A stretch of 64,000 bases of DNA from positions 117,627 through 181,626 of the forward strand of contig DUMZ01000020.1 in NCBI GenBank assembly GCA_012839565.1. The letters run 5' to 3'. Positions within the stretch are counted from its first letter, which is position 1; each line of letters opens with the position of its first letter. A program made the translations under genes and the position numbers. The notes below the pieces were generated by a model. The model was given only the letters and a program-made list of their open reading frames with translations. It was not told where the DNA came from and ran no database searches. Origin of the DNA: Anaerolineaceae bacterium (GTDB lineage: Bacteria > Chloroflexota > Anaerolineae > Anaerolineales > Anaerolineaceae). Positions 1-8,998 of the stretch are shown here, piece by piece.

Positions 1-743
1 GCGGGAATAGTGCCAGTGAGCTGATTGTCGGATAAGTTTAAGTATTGCAGGCTCTGAGCTTCACCCAATTCAGCTGGTATCTGACCAGTGAAAAGATTAC
101 TACCCAAATTTATAGCAACATAATCTCCATTTCCAAATTCTGGGGGAATAGTGCCAGTTAGCAAATTATCGCTTAGATTAATTCTAAGAAGATTGACTAA
201 GTTGAAAATTCCAGATGGGATATAGCCCGTTAGAAAATTTTTAGACAATATTAAGCTTTTTAAATCAGAAAGGTTTTCGATTTCAGGCGGAATTGTACCG
301 ACAAGATTATTCCCCGATAACGATAATATGGTCGGTCCGTTATAAGATGCCGTAACACTAACTCCATACCAATCTCCAACAGTTGTACTCTGAAGCCAAT
401 TGGTATTATTTGTCCATGCCGAGCCATTTGTACTGGCATAAAGTGCTACAAGAGCCTCGCATTCAGACACGGGAACATCTTCAACTGTTTCGCAATCAAA
501 TGCCTGTACCTGTTCCATGGTCAGTTTTATACTCTCTTCACTGGGCGGGATAAATACACGCGGCTCTGGCAAGTCATCGCCTTCGCTTTGCTCCGCGATA
601 TCATCAAAAATAATGATATTGTCAGGATAGTTCGCGTTGATTTTCTCCATGGCGTTCACACCAAGGTCTGAGTTGAATGTGGCAAACAAAATAGCAATCA
701 ATAGAAGCGCAATGATGCTAATACCAATAATTTTCTTTTTCAT
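1..743 (-). CDS. Leucine-rich-repeat secreted protein, partial (3' end beyond window)
   Basis: The reading frame is open from an ATG at 743 to the window edge, about 247 codons. The start follows a GAAAGGAA ribosome site. Residues 4-22 are a hydrophobic signal or anchor segment. Around residues 95-130 comes a cysteine-bounded cap (ALYASTNG...NNTNW) of the type that precedes plant-like leucine-rich repeats. After it run 24-residue repeats of the pattern LxxLxLxxNxLTGxIPxE. It is a close paralog of the next gene downstream in the window, sharing the N-terminal segment, the cap and the repeats, so the two are a tandem duplication. A role in surface binding or adhesion is inference. No catalytic motif is seen in the visible part. 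Confidence 0.85.
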   Translation of the reverse strand, partial: MKKKIIGISIIALLLIAILFATFNSDLGVNAMEKINANYPDNIIIFDDIAEQSEGDDLPEPRVFIPPSEESIKLTMEQVQAFDCETVEDVPVSECEALVALYASTNGSAWTNNTNWLQSTTVGDWYGVSVTASYNGPTILSLSGNNLVGTIPPEIENLSDLKSLILSKNFLTGYIPSGIFNLVNLLRINLSDNLLTGTIPPEFGNGDYVAINLGSNLFTGQIPAELGEAQSLQYLNLSDNQLTGTIP

Positions 744-864
744 ACAGTGCAATTCCTTTCAACCGCTAGTATATCATGGCATTTTTTCTGGCATTTGAAA
801 GTCAAACTATTTTACGCGCGCGACATTCAGCCCTTCTCTCAATGCAGTTTTTTGGCCGTGTCTG

Positions 865-900
865 TTAAATAATAAGAGACTGACCTCTCAGCCAGTCTCT
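865..900 (-). terminator. Terminator after LRR gene
   Basis: AGAGACTG at 875-882 pairs with CAGTCTCT at 893-900. On the minus strand the hairpin is followed by a T-rich stretch (TTATTATTT). It lies 20 bases past the stop of the 920-2638 gene. Confidence 0.65.
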
Positions 901-919
901 GTATCTAGTTCAGTTTAGA

Positions 920-2638
920 CTATTTTAAACCTATTGGAAGGTACAAACGGAAGGGTAATTCCAGTAAATTGAATAAACCAAATTCCGTTAAGTGGCAAAC
1001 TGGAAGACGCAGCCAGTTTTCATCGAAGTTACGCGTGTATTCGCCATCTGGACAAGTGCTAATAGCATCGCGCCAGACCGCATAGTCCTTGTCAAACAAT
1101 TTAACAACGAGCTCTTCTTCGGGCATAACATTGAAATCATCCTCGAAATAGTAAATTGTAAAACTCAAGGGCTTTAGGAATTGTGTTACCGAGCCGTGTG
1201 CGTTCCACGCGCTTAGTTCAAAGCTGTTTTTTCCCCAGTACATAGGTTTGTAGTCATGGCTTGGACCCACTAGTGGCGTGAGTAACACGTCTAGTTCGCC
1301 ATCGCATGCTCCCGCTGGTATCGTAATTTCCACTCTGTTGTTATGCAAGAAAATTTCTCCACCCAAATCGCAAGGAATAGTCGTTTGAATGGCTTGGGTC
1401 AGGTACCAATCAGGGTCTTTTTCATTCAGGAAACTCTGCACCGGCTCAGCTTGGGGCACGTTCAGGCGGTTATACCCAAGGTCTGTGTATTTACCGAGAT
1501 TGACGAGGTTTGTAAAACTCTCTGGAATGGCACCTTCAAATTTATTATGGGAAAGGTTCAGGGTGATTAAATTCGTTAACGCGCCTATTTCAGCTGGGAT
1601 AGTTCCTGAAAGTCGGTTGTTTTGCAGAAAAAGATATTCGAGTTTACTCAAGTTGACAAACTCGGCAGGGATAGACCCCGAAAGCATATTATCCGCAATA
1701 GCTAGATAATAGAGATTAGTTAAATTGCCTAATTCCGGTGGAATGTTCCCGCTTAGTTGATTTGATGAAAGAAGCAAACTGCCTAATCCACGAATATCAC
1801 CAAGTTCACTCGGTACCGGACCTGATAGTTGGTTTCCGGATAAATCTAAATGCCAAAGGTATCCAACTTGTCCCAATTCGGCTGGTATTCGTCCGGTAAG
1901 TTTATTATTGCATAAAACCAATTCCCACGCATGATTCAAGTGACCCAATGAAGCTGGTATTTGTCCCGAAAAAAGGTTGTTATTCAATCTAATGATTTTT
2001 AAATTAGACATCATGCCAATATCTGAAAGGATGGGACCATTCAGTAGATTATCGTCTAAGTGGAGGTATTCCAATTTTTCCAATTGACTTAATTCACTTG
2101 GTAGATTGCCACTAATAAAGTTCTTTGACAGAGCTAAATAATCAAGTTCAGAGAGGTTTCCAATCTCTGGTGGAAGAGTTCCAGAAAGATTGTTCTCATT
2201 CAGCACCAAGCCCCAAATATTTTCGTAATTTGTTCGAATCCCATACCATTCCCCAACGGCCTTTGATTCGAGCCAATTGGTATTATTCGTCCATGCTGCG
2301 CCATTGGTACTGGCATAAAGTGCCACAAGAGCCTGACATTCACGTATAGTTGCACCTTCAATTGTTCCACAATCAAAAGCCTGGACCTTTTCCCGGGTCA
2401 GCTTTAGGCTCTCTTCGCTGGGTGGGGTAAAAATACGTGACTCAGGCTTGACATAACCCCGGCTACTTTCTATAGGGTCGTCACTTTGTGAGTAGTCATC
2501 AAAATCAATGATGTTATCAGGATATTTCTCATGGATATCAGCCATGGCGTTTGTGCCAAGCTCTGAACCAAAGGCGAAATACAAAATGCCAATCCACATA
2601 AGCGCGATGATGACAATACTAAGAAATTTCTTTTTCAT
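920..2638 (-). CDS. Leucine-rich-repeat secreted protein with C-terminal beta-rich domain
   Basis: The protein is 572 aa when started at the ATG at 2638, which has an AAAGGA site just upstream. A further-upstream start at 2680 has no such support, and the paralog next door starts at the matching codon. Residues 4-22 are hydrophobic. A cap region with YASTNGAAWTNNTNW is followed by about ten 24-residue plant-type repeats (LxxLxLxxNxLSGxIPxELG). A non-repeat domain of about 160 residues closes the protein, which ends in RLYLPIGLK. Such domains usually bind proteins or glycans on the cell surface, so the function is inferred only. It is the tandem paralog of the gene at 1-743. Confidence 0.88.
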   Translation of the reverse strand: MKKKFLSIVIIALMWIGILYFAFGSELGTNAMADIHEKYPDNIIDFDDYSQSDDPIESSRGYVKPESRIFTPPSEESLKLTREKVQAFDCGTIEGATIRECQALVALYASTNGAAWTNNTNWLESKAVGEWYGIRTNYENIWGLVLNENNLSGTLPPEIGNLSELDYLALSKNFISGNLPSELSQLEKLEYLHLDDNLLNGPILSDIGMMSNLKIIRLNNNLFSGQIPASLGHLNHAWELVLCNNKLTGRIPAELGQVGYLWHLDLSGNQLSGPVPSELGDIRGLGSLLLSSNQLSGNIPPELGNLTNLYYLAIADNMLSGSIPAEFVNLSKLEYLFLQNNRLSGTIPAEIGALTNLITLNLSHNKFEGAIPESFTNLVNLGKYTDLGYNRLNVPQAEPVQSFLNEKDPDWYLTQAIQTTIPCDLGGEIFLHNNRVEITIPAGACDGELDVLLTPLVGPSHDYKPMYWGKNSFELSAWNAHGSVTQFLKPLSFTIYYFEDDFNVMPEEELVVKLFDKDYAVWRDAISTCPDGEYTRNFDENWLRLPVCHLTEFGLFNLLELPFRLYLPIGLK

Positions 2639-2794
2639 AGAGTTCAGGTCCTTTCGATTGTTCAAAGTGGTAACAATCAAGAGCTAGTATACCATGGCGG
2701 CTTTTTTGTCATCTTAATAAATATGAATAGCTGGTAATTGCTTGGTTTGTTAACTGGCATTGTGAACCCAAGTTCTCTAAGTTTAAACAACAAA

Positions 2795-2814
2795 GCGCGG
2801 TCAGGAGACCACGC
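2795..2814. repeat. Dispersed GGTC-AGGA-GACC hairpin
   Basis: GCGCGGTC and GACCACGC flank an AGGA loop, with one mismatch. The same core recurs at 23108, 23217, 23347, 24583, 24781, 24931 (decayed), 46916 and 56593. Confidence 0.6.
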
Positions 2815-2826
2815 TGAACAATGTTA

Positions 2827-2906
2827 TGGGCACTACTGGACTCGAACCAGTGACCTGTGCGCAGCCCCCAGCTTGCTGGGCTCGGGTGTGGACCTGCGCG
2901 CTCTAA
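2827..2906 (-). pseudogene. Broken tRNA-Val copy with enlarged anticodon arm
   Basis: The 30 bases 2827-2856, covering the discriminator, the 3' acceptor strand, the T-arm and part of the variable region, are identical to 2957-2986 of the intact tRNA-Val. GCGCGCTCTAA at 2896-2906 resembles the end of the D-arm. The anticodon arm is replaced by a longer segment with a nested hairpin (CCCAGC-TT-GCTGGG) inside GTGCGCAG/CTGCGCGC. The 5' acceptor strand and most of the D-arm are missing, so it cannot fold as a normal tRNA. Confidence 0.6.
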
Positions 2907-2910
2907 GTCT

Positions 2911-2942
2911 TAAAAACGAAACACAGCCTTCTTAAAGCTGTG
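2911..2942 (-). terminator. Terminator after tRNA-Val
   Basis: CACAGCCTT (2922-2930) pairs with AAAGCTGTG (2934-2942). On the minus strand the stem is followed by TTTCGTTTTT. It separates the intact tRNA-Val from its broken copy. Confidence 0.6.
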
Positions 2943-2956
2943 CTACTCAAAACTTA

Positions 2957-3030
<74 letters not shown>

Positions 3031-3090
3031 AAAGTGTAGCGATTATAGCAAAACACAAGGCATTTGTCCAATGATTCAACGCCAATATTT

Positions 3091-3972
3091 TTATAGTGCC
3101 ATCACCAAGCCAGCCACCGTTAAAATCAGGCAAACTATGCTGGTACTTATCAATAAGATATACACAAATGCTTTTTCAGCAAGTTCATCCGTCAAGATAA
3201 AAAAACTCAAAACCAGACTAACGATCCACATAAACGTGCCGAAAATCGGCAGTAATAAGAGTTGGATTGCCCGCACTTCTTCCAGGGTGACCCATGTAAC
3301 CGTCTGGCGCAAAGCTGCCATCAGCCCAGCCACAATCCACAACACAATCAGCATAACAAGACTGACGATTAGCCAGCGCTTTATACCCTTATCACGCCAT
3401 GAACGAAGCAGAAAACTTTTCAGGTTTTCTGCTTCAATAGTCGCCGCGCTGGGTGAAGCCAGGTTCCTGCGCTCCTGTAATCGCGCCAAAAATGCTGCTG
3501 GGTCTTCAGGCGACACCACCACGTAGCGCCCATCCGCTTTAATCAGTATCATTCTTTGCGGGTCGGTGGCAACAAACTGCGTTTTTCCCATGCCGTGTAC
3601 TTCGAACAGATTGAAATACACCCCGGGCAAGTGCCAGCGTGGCAAGGGCATTTGCTGCTCGAATTCGCTCAGATGGTGCGCCCAGTCGATTTGTTTCAGC
3701 GGAAGGCTAAGCTTGTTCACGCCCCAATGAATACGCAAACTTTCATCATCAATAAGATAGCGGATTTGCTTCGCTTGATTATATTGATTGAAGATATGAA
3801 AAAAAGGCACAACCAGCAAAAATGCCACCGCCACAAAGACACTGGCATAGCGGATTAGCGTTGACAAATTGGCAAGCACAATCAAACCCACGCCAAGCAG
3901 AACCAAACCAACCATAATTACCACGTTCCAGGTCAGTTGTTTTTGTCGCGGAGGGATATAGCTTTGTTCCAT
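3091..3972 (-). CDS. Multi-pass membrane protein with bacterial PH-like domain
   Basis: The protein is 293 aa. Two membrane segments lie at about residues 13-36 and 40-62. A soluble beta-rich stretch at about 70-170 has the look of a bacterial pleckstrin-homology-like domain (YLIDDESLRIHWGV; LIKADGRYVVVSPEDP). Three further membrane segments follow at about 198-220, 235-258 and 270-292. Such proteins are common in Firmicutes and Chloroflexota and have no firm function. It stands alone between tRNA-Val and a divergent methyltransferase gene. Confidence 0.75.
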   Translation of the reverse strand: MEQSYIPPRQKQLTWNVVIMVGLVLLGVGLIVLANLSTLIRYASVFVAVAFLLVVPFFHIFNQYNQAKQIRYLIDDESLRIHWGVNKLSLPLKQIDWAHHLSEFEQQMPLPRWHLPGVYFNLFEVHGMGKTQFVATDPQRMILIKADGRYVVVSPEDPAAFLARLQERRNLASPSAATIEAENLKSFLLRSWRDKGIKRWLIVSLVMLIVLWIVAGLMAALRQTVTWVTLEEVRAIQLLLLPIFGTFMWIVSLVLSFFILTDELAEKAFVYILLISTSIVCLILTVAGLVMAL

Positions 3973-4049
3973 GCTCCAATTATACGCAAGCGTAAAAGAA
4001 ATGTCTCCATATCCTGGTACTTAAGTTAAAATAGATTAAAGGAGCAAGC

Positions 4050-4802
4050 ATGGAAAACACACAGAAATTTTCGGGCAAAAGTGAACATTACGAACAGTCC
4101 CGCCCTGCCTATGCCACGGAATTCATCACCTGGCTGGCAGATACGCTGGAACTAGACGCGAACACGCCGGTTGCGGATTTTGGCGCAGGCACGGGCAAAC
4201 TCACCCGCCAGTTGTTGGAACTGGGTCTGCCGGTCTATGCCGTTGAACCTAACCCCGATATGCGCGAAAAGATGATTGCCTTGTTGAATGGCTATGCTAA
4301 TTTTCATCCCATCGCCGCGCCGGCCGAAAATTCCGGTCTGGCGGAGAAAAGCGTCAAACTCATTACTGCCGCAAGCGCTTTCCACTGGTTTGATACCCAT
4401 GCCTTCCGCGCGGAATGCCAGCGAATTTTATGGCAGGATGGCTGGGTCTGCCTGGTTTGGAACCGACGTCAGCTTGACAATCAAATAAACCAGGGCTTTC
4501 GGGATATCTTTAGCCGCTATTGCCCCAACTTTTCTGGCTTTAGTTTTGAGCAACAAAAGACGACACAGGCAATCAATAACTTTTTTAAAGACGCGCCCCT
4601 GGTAAAACACTTTGATAACCCCGTTCGTTATGACTTATCGGGCTTTGTTGGGCGGGCATTGTCGGCATCCTACGCGCTTGTGGCCAGTGATGTGGGTTAC
4701 GCGGAGTTCGTTGGCGACTTGGAAACCTTATTCCACCAACACGCCAGCGACGGTTTTATCCTTATGCCCCACCAAAGCGTTGCTTATCTCGGCAAGGTCT
4801 AA
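4050..4802 (+). CDS. Class I SAM-dependent methyltransferase
   Basis: The protein is 250 aa and starts at an ATG eight bases after AAAGGAG. Motif I is VADFGAGTGKLTRQ at about residues 41-54. It is followed by the acidic strand end AVEPNPDM and the post-motif stretch AASAFHWFD at about 110-118, typical of the UbiE/Methyltransf_11 type. The family transfers a methyl group from S-adenosylmethionine to a small molecule. The substrate cannot be told from the sequence. It is a single gene convergent with the small ORF at 4815-5075. Confidence 0.88.
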   Translation: MENTQKFSGKSEHYEQSRPAYATEFITWLADTLELDANTPVADFGAGTGKLTRQLLELGLPVYAVEPNPDMREKMIALLNGYANFHPIAAPAENSGLAEKSVKLITAASAFHWFDTHAFRAECQRILWQDGWVCLVWNRRQLDNQINQGFRDIFSRYCPNFSGFSFEQQKTTQAINNFFKDAPLVKHFDNPVRYDLSGFVGRALSASYALVASDVGYAEFVGDLETLFHQHASDGFILMPHQSVAYLGKV

Positions 4803-4814
4803 CACAAGCCTAAA

Positions 4815-5075
4815 TTATTTGCCTAAGATTTCTTTTTCTGCCTGGGATATTTCTTCGATAACCGCCCGCGCGTCGGCTTTGACGTCTTCCGGCGTTGCCG
4901 GTGAGTGATTAATCAACTTGACCAACTCAAAGGCCTTGCGCAAGTTGTCTTTTACATTCGCGGTATAGCTAAAAAACGCCCATCCAACTGATTGAGGCTT
5001 CTCGATTTTGCGTGCGTCTTCAATTAATGCACGGGCTTTCTTAATGCGGGTTTCGGGGGTCAATGCTCTTGCCAT
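4815..5075 (-). CDS. Small helical protein of unknown function
   Basis: The protein is 86 aa and starts at an ATG after an AAGGAGAT site, which supports it as real. It is charged and looks all-helical (RIKKARALIEDARKIEK near the N-terminus; AVIEEISQAEKEILGK at the end), with no membrane segment or known catalytic motif. I do not recognise the family. It is convergent with the methyltransferase gene and divergent from the metK leader. Confidence 0.7.
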   Translation of the reverse strand: MARALTPETRIKKARALIEDARKIEKPQSVGWAFFSYTANVKDNLRKAFELVKLINHSPATPEDVKADARAVIEEISQAEKEILGK

Positions 5076-5174
5076 AGTTATCTCCTTGCTTCTGCTTAGC
5101 TAATTGTAGCACGCCAACACCGCCAAACAACGGAATTCCCGGTGCCTAATGTCGCTACAGGGCTTCAATTTCGC

Positions 5175-5202
5175 TTGACGCATAGGCGCCATCGCGTATA
5201 AT
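5175..5202 (+). promoter_or_regulatory. Sigma70-type promoter of the metK leader
   Basis: TTGACG at 5175-5180 and TATAAT at 5197-5202 are 16 bases apart. The predicted start of transcription is about 20 bases before the SAM-I aptamer. Confidence 0.75.
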
Positions 5203-5227
5203 TAAGAAAACTAAATAGCCTTTAGCG

Positions 5228-5326
5228 CTCTTATCCAGAGAAGTGGAGGGATCGGCCCGATGAAACTTCGGCAACCAGCACAAACAGCATGGTGCCAAAT
5301 CCGACAGGAAAACTGGAAGATGAGAG
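5228..5326 (+). promoter_or_regulatory. SAM-I (S-box) riboswitch
   Basis: P1 is CTCTTATC (5228-5235) with GATGAGAG (5319-5326). In between are the conserved S-box blocks CCAGAG-AAGTGGAGGGA, GGCCCGATGAAACTTCGGCAACC and GGTGCCAAATCC. An intrinsic terminator follows at 5349, and the next gene is metK. When SAM binds, the terminator should form and shut off metK; this is the known mode for the class. Confidence 0.95.
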
Positions 5327-5348
5327 GTGAGAAATCCCAAAACAACTT

Positions 5349-5371
5349 GCCCCTCAATCGCGGGGCTTTTT
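5349..5371 (+). terminator. Riboswitch expression-platform terminator
   Basis: GCCCC (5349-5353) and GGGGC (5362-5366) are followed by TTTTT, 25 bases upstream of the metK start. Confidence 0.85.
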
Positions 5372-5395
5372 ACTGAATAAACATAGGAGATTTAT

Positions 5396-6619
5396 ATGTC
5401 AAGTTTTGCAAATTTACCCAAGTACTTGTTTACTTCGGAATCGGTTACAGAAGGACACCCTGATAAACTCTGTGACCAAGTTAGCGATGCTGTTTTAGAC
5501 GAACTCCTTCGCCAGGACCCCTTTAGCCGTGTGGCTTGCGAAACCGCGACCAAAACCGGTTATGTGATGGTTCTCGGCGAGGTAACAACAAATGGCTTTG
5601 TGGATATCGACAGTCTGGCGCGCAGCGTCATCAAAGACATCGGTTACGATCGTGGCAAAAAAGGTTTCGATGCCGAAGTCTGTGGTGTGCTGACCGCTTT
5701 GGCGGGACAGTCGCCTGATATTTCTCAAGGTGTTGACCGCAAGGGACGCACCCAGGATGTTGAATATACCGAAGAATACATCAACGCGGGTGGTGCCGGC
5801 GACCAGGGCATGATGTTCGGTTTCGCTTGTGACGAAACGCCCACCCTGATGCCCATGCCCATTTACTACGCCCACAAACTGACCCGTCGCATGGCAGAAG
5901 TGCGCAAAGCTGGTATCTTGCCCTGGATGTATCCAGACGGAAAAAGCCAGGTAACCATCGAATATTCTTACGGCAAACCAAAACGCGTGCATACCGTTGT
6001 GGTAAGCACCCAACATGCTGATAAATTCGAAGGCGTTCAGCTTTCCAACGAAACCATTCGCGAAGGCATCATCGAGCATGTGATTAAACCCGTCATCCCT
6101 GCTGAACTGATGGACGAAGATACCATCATCTACACCAACCCAACCGGTCGTTTCGTGGTAGGTGGCCCGATGGGCGACGCTGGCTTGACCGGACGCAAAA
6201 TTATTTGCGACAGCTATGGCGGCATGGGTCGCCATGGTGGTGGCGCGTTTAGCGGAAAAGATCCGACAAAAGTTGACCGCACCGCTGCTTACGCTGCCCG
6301 CTGGGTTGCCAAAAACATCGTCGCGGCCGGACTGGCAACACGCTGCGAACTGCAATTCGCTTATGCCATCGGCATTCCCCAGCCATTGAGCGTCAACGTG
6401 GACACCTTTGGTACCGGTGTGATTGATGATGGCAAACTGGCTGAAATCGTGCAAGCGGTCTTTGACTTGCGCCCACGCGCGATAATTCGCGATTTGGATT
6501 TGCTCAAACCCATCTATCGCCAAACTTCCAATTATGGCCACTTTGGACGTGATGACGTGGAATTCACCTGGGAGCGCACCGACCGCGTTGAGGCTCTCAA
6601 GAAAGCCGCAGGCATTTAG
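5396..6619 (+). CDS. metK: S-adenosylmethionine synthetase
   Basis: The protein is 407 aa, slightly longer than the usual 380-400. It makes S-adenosylmethionine from methionine and ATP in the cytoplasm. Family landmarks are the N-terminal [28 protein letters not shown] at about 136-147, and [14 protein letters not shown], the glycine-rich P-loop-like motif, at about 280-293. The start follows AGGAG. The SAM-I riboswitch directly upstream closes a feedback loop on its product. It appears to be transcribed alone, with a terminator just downstream. Confidence 0.98.
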   Translation: MSSFANLPKYLFTSESVTEGHPDKLCDQVSDAVLDELLRQDPFSRVACETATKTGYVMVLGEVTTNGFVDIDSLARSVIKDIGYDRGKKGFDAEVCGVLTALAGQSPDISQGVDRKGRTQDVEYTEEYINAGGAGDQGMMFGFACDETPTLMPMPIYYAHKLTRRMAEVRKAGILPWMYPDGKSQVTIEYSYGKPKRVHTVVVSTQHADKFEGVQLSNETIREGIIEHVIKPVIPAELMDEDTIIYTNPTGRFVVGGPMGDAGLTGRKIICDSYGGMGRHGGGAFSGKDPTKVDRTAAYAARWVAKNIVAAGLATRCELQFAYAIGIPQPLSVNVDTFGTGVIDDGKLAEIVQAVFDLRPRAIIRDLDLLKPIYRQTSNYGHFGRDDVEFTWERTDRVEALKKAAGI

Positions 6620-6656
6620 TTAGTTCTTTCGCGAAAATAAGGATATTTATATCATG

Positions 6657-6700
6657 AGAGGTTGTCACCATGCTTTTGGAACAGCCTCTTTTCTGTTTAG
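6657..6700 (+). terminator. Terminator after metK
   Basis: AGAGGTTGT (6657-6665) pairs with ACAGCCTCT (6681-6689) with one G-U pair, followed by TTTCTGTTT. The remaining bases to 6870 hold no convincing gene. Confidence 0.7.
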
Positions 6701-6870
6701 CTCAAGAAGTGGGCGAAACAGGTTAAAGCCTTAATAAACCCAAGCCTTATTGCTTAGTTTTCAGTGTTTTTAGTAAAATAACTCATTATGAGCATGGATC
6801 TTCATTATCAGAAAATGGGGATGGTTATTGGGCGGATATTCCTTTCAAATGGATTGGGATGACATCTCGT

Positions 6871-7824
6871 TTAGATGAAATTGAATTCATGATCGTATTT
6901 TGCAACATCAAGACCTAAAAGGTTTTCAATAGCATCATTCTTTTTCAGGCTCCCTAATCTGATAAGAATCCTTTTTAGTTTAGGACACCCCTTCAAACAC
7001 AAAAAATTATTGACGGTTAATTGAGGTGAGTCTAAAACCAATAACTCCTCCAATATGGGTGCCTCGCAGATAGGTGAAACATCAGTTAATCCTTTCATGG
7101 TTTGAATATGTAATCGTCGCAAGGACACTAAGTTTTTGAAAGATGGTAAGGATTTGATTTGATTTAATGTTTGTAAAAATAGAAACTGTAAACCAATCAT
7201 ATTTTCAAGAAAATCCAAGTTGTCGAATTTGTTAATTCTCCAAAGTTCAAGGTATTTTAGTTTCTTAAACTCAGAGAGCACGGTTAAATTTCTTGTTCCT
7301 CCAAGCTTTAAAGCAAGCCACCAAAGTTTATCGTTCGAATTCAGAAAGTTCAAATTGTCCAATGACAATGATCGAAGTGTAAGTCGCTCCAAACTTACGA
7401 TTTCTCCAATACTTTCTATGCCTTTCGCATGACCATCTATATACAGTTCTTTTAGAGAGGAAAAGTCCGCTAAAAAGTTAACAGACTTTTTACGCTCAGT
7501 AGGACCGATTGCCAGTGATTCCAAGCTGTCCGAGAGATATTCGAGCCCAGCGAAAGAATTCAGCTTCCAAACATCTACTGAAAAATCTTTAATAAAGGAG
7601 AAATGCCTTAAAAATGAAAGGTCTTCCAGTCCAAATTCGCGATGGCCGAAAATACGCAGTCCTATCTGAGGGTTATTTCTAAGGAAATCAGACAGCGTCA
7701 AAAAGTCATATTTAGTTAATGGCGTATCAAATTGAATAACCTTGCATCTTGGATCTAGCTTTGAGAGCTCTTTCAAACGCACGGGAGATTCTACATTTTT
7801 GAAAGGTAAATATGATTCCGACAT
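6871..7824 (-). CDS. Cytoplasmic leucine-rich-repeat protein
   Basis: The protein is 317 aa without a signal peptide. It consists of irregular 21-24-residue repeats of the internalin/SDS22 type (LExLxLxxLxxLxxLxxL; for example LKYLELWRINKFDNLDFLENM and SLRRLHIQTMKGLTDVSPI). Such repeats form a curved protein-binding surface. No enzymatic motif is present. Its DNA is A+T-richer than metK next to it. It is flanked by about 240 bases on each side without genes, so it may be a late arrival. The partner is unknown. Confidence 0.75.
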   Translation of the reverse strand: MSESYLPFKNVESPVRLKELSKLDPRCKVIQFDTPLTKYDFLTLSDFLRNNPQIGLRIFGHREFGLEDLSFLRHFSFIKDFSVDVWKLNSFAGLEYLSDSLESLAIGPTERKKSVNFLADFSSLKELYIDGHAKGIESIGEIVSLERLTLRSLSLDNLNFLNSNDKLWWLALKLGGTRNLTVLSEFKKLKYLELWRINKFDNLDFLENMIGLQFLFLQTLNQIKSLPSFKNLVSLRRLHIQTMKGLTDVSPICEAPILEELLVLDSPQLTVNNFLCLKGCPKLKRILIRLGSLKKNDAIENLLGLDVAKYDHEFNFI

Positions 7825-8068
7825 TTTTTATCCTGACAATCATTATATATGCTTGCCACAAGTTGTGTGATGACTTTTTGCTTCATTACTGGCATAAGGT
7901 GCAGACAAGGTAATAGGTCTAAAAATTGCAAAGAGTTGGTTCTGTTTAGTTGAAAAATGTAATAAAAGATAGTTTATCAATATTACCTGCTTCGCTTTCT
8001 GGTTTCCAACTATTATTTGTACTCATTCAATCACTAGTGCTTTTATAAGCTTTGATAACCCAAAACGC

Positions 8069-8848
8069 CTACTTCCCCGCAGTCACCCAGGCGGCGATGC
8101 GGCGGGCGAGGCATTCCGGCGCGAAACGCAAGATGAATTTATAGACCTTGTAATACCAATCTGGCACGGAGATGGGCTTGCCTTTCATCATGTCGCGATA
8201 GCCAACCTTGGCCACAAAGCGCGCGTCCATGACTTTTAGGGCTTTGAACATGTTGGAGTTCTTCATTTCGGCATTTTTCTCAAAACCGGTTTGGGTTGGT
8301 CCGGGACACAAAGCTGTTACAGTGACGCCGGTTCCCTTTAACTCCTGATGCACGGATTGCGAAAACGAGTACACATATGCTTTTGACGCGAAATAACCGT
8401 TCATGTACGGGCCGGGCGTCCAGGCAGCGATCGAGGCGACGTTCAAAACCCGTCCAAAGCCACGCGCGACCATGTCCTTTGCAAAAAGCTGGGTCAGACG
8501 CACCGGCGCGATAAGATTGACGCCGATTAAGTCGCGTTCGCGTTGCCAGTCGATATCAATTAAGCGCCCAAAATCACCAAAGCCGGCGTTGTTGACGAGA
8601 AAATCAATCTCAAACCCACGCGAACTTAAATCTTCATACAGAATCTCCGCGCTGGATTCAACGCTTAAATCCTGGGGGATAAGCTCCACCTTTACATCAT
8701 ACTTTGCGCGAATTCGCTCGGCTATTTTCTCCATCTTGGGCAGATTGCGTGCGGTCAAAACCAAATCAATGCCATCGGCAGCAAAAAGTTCGGCAAAAAC
8801 CTCGCCAAGTCCACCCGTCGCGCCGGTAATTAAAGCTGTTTTACTCAT
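8069..8848 (-). CDS. Short-chain dehydrogenase/reductase
   Basis: The protein is 259 aa with a classical Rossmann fold. TGATGGLG at residues 8-15 binds the dinucleotide, NNAGFGDFG stands at about 86-94, the catalytic serine is in NVASIAAW, and YFASKAY supplies the Tyr-x-x-x-Lys pair at about 153-157. Closest in look to the DltE/YdfG-like oxidoreductases. NAD(P)-dependent reduction of a carbonyl is established for the family, but the substrate is unknown. An ATG after GGAAAAG is used. It is divergent from the zinc-ribbon gene. Confidence 0.9.
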   Translation of the reverse strand: MSKTALITGATGGLGEVFAELFAADGIDLVLTARNLPKMEKIAERIRAKYDVKVELIPQDLSVESSAEILYEDLSSRGFEIDFLVNNAGFGDFGRLIDIDWQRERDLIGVNLIAPVRLTQLFAKDMVARGFGRVLNVASIAAWTPGPYMNGYFASKAYVYSFSQSVHQELKGTGVTVTALCPGPTQTGFEKNAEMKNSNMFKALKVMDARFVAKVGYRDMMKGKPISVPDWYYKVYKFILRFAPECLARRIAAWVTAGK

Positions 8849-8998
8849 CTTTTCCTCCAGGAAAGGTCATTTTGCTTAAGTGTAATGCATTCTTTTTATT
8901 TTTTCTTTTAAACGCGATTTGTGGGTATAAAAACAAAAATTTTCTGTACTTTAGATGTATAATTTAGCTAATTATCATCTTGTATTAAGGAGGCAAAA

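Noticed and set aside
5495..6541. Long minus-strand ORF opposite metK
   Set aside because: A mirror frame of a highly conserved gene with no own start signal. The same holds for the long antisense frames in thrS and elsewhere.
6788..6902. Short coding-like stretch (EHGSSLSENGDGYWADIPFKW) before the LRR gene
   Set aside because: It has no start or ribosome site and could be a small gene remnant, too short to support.
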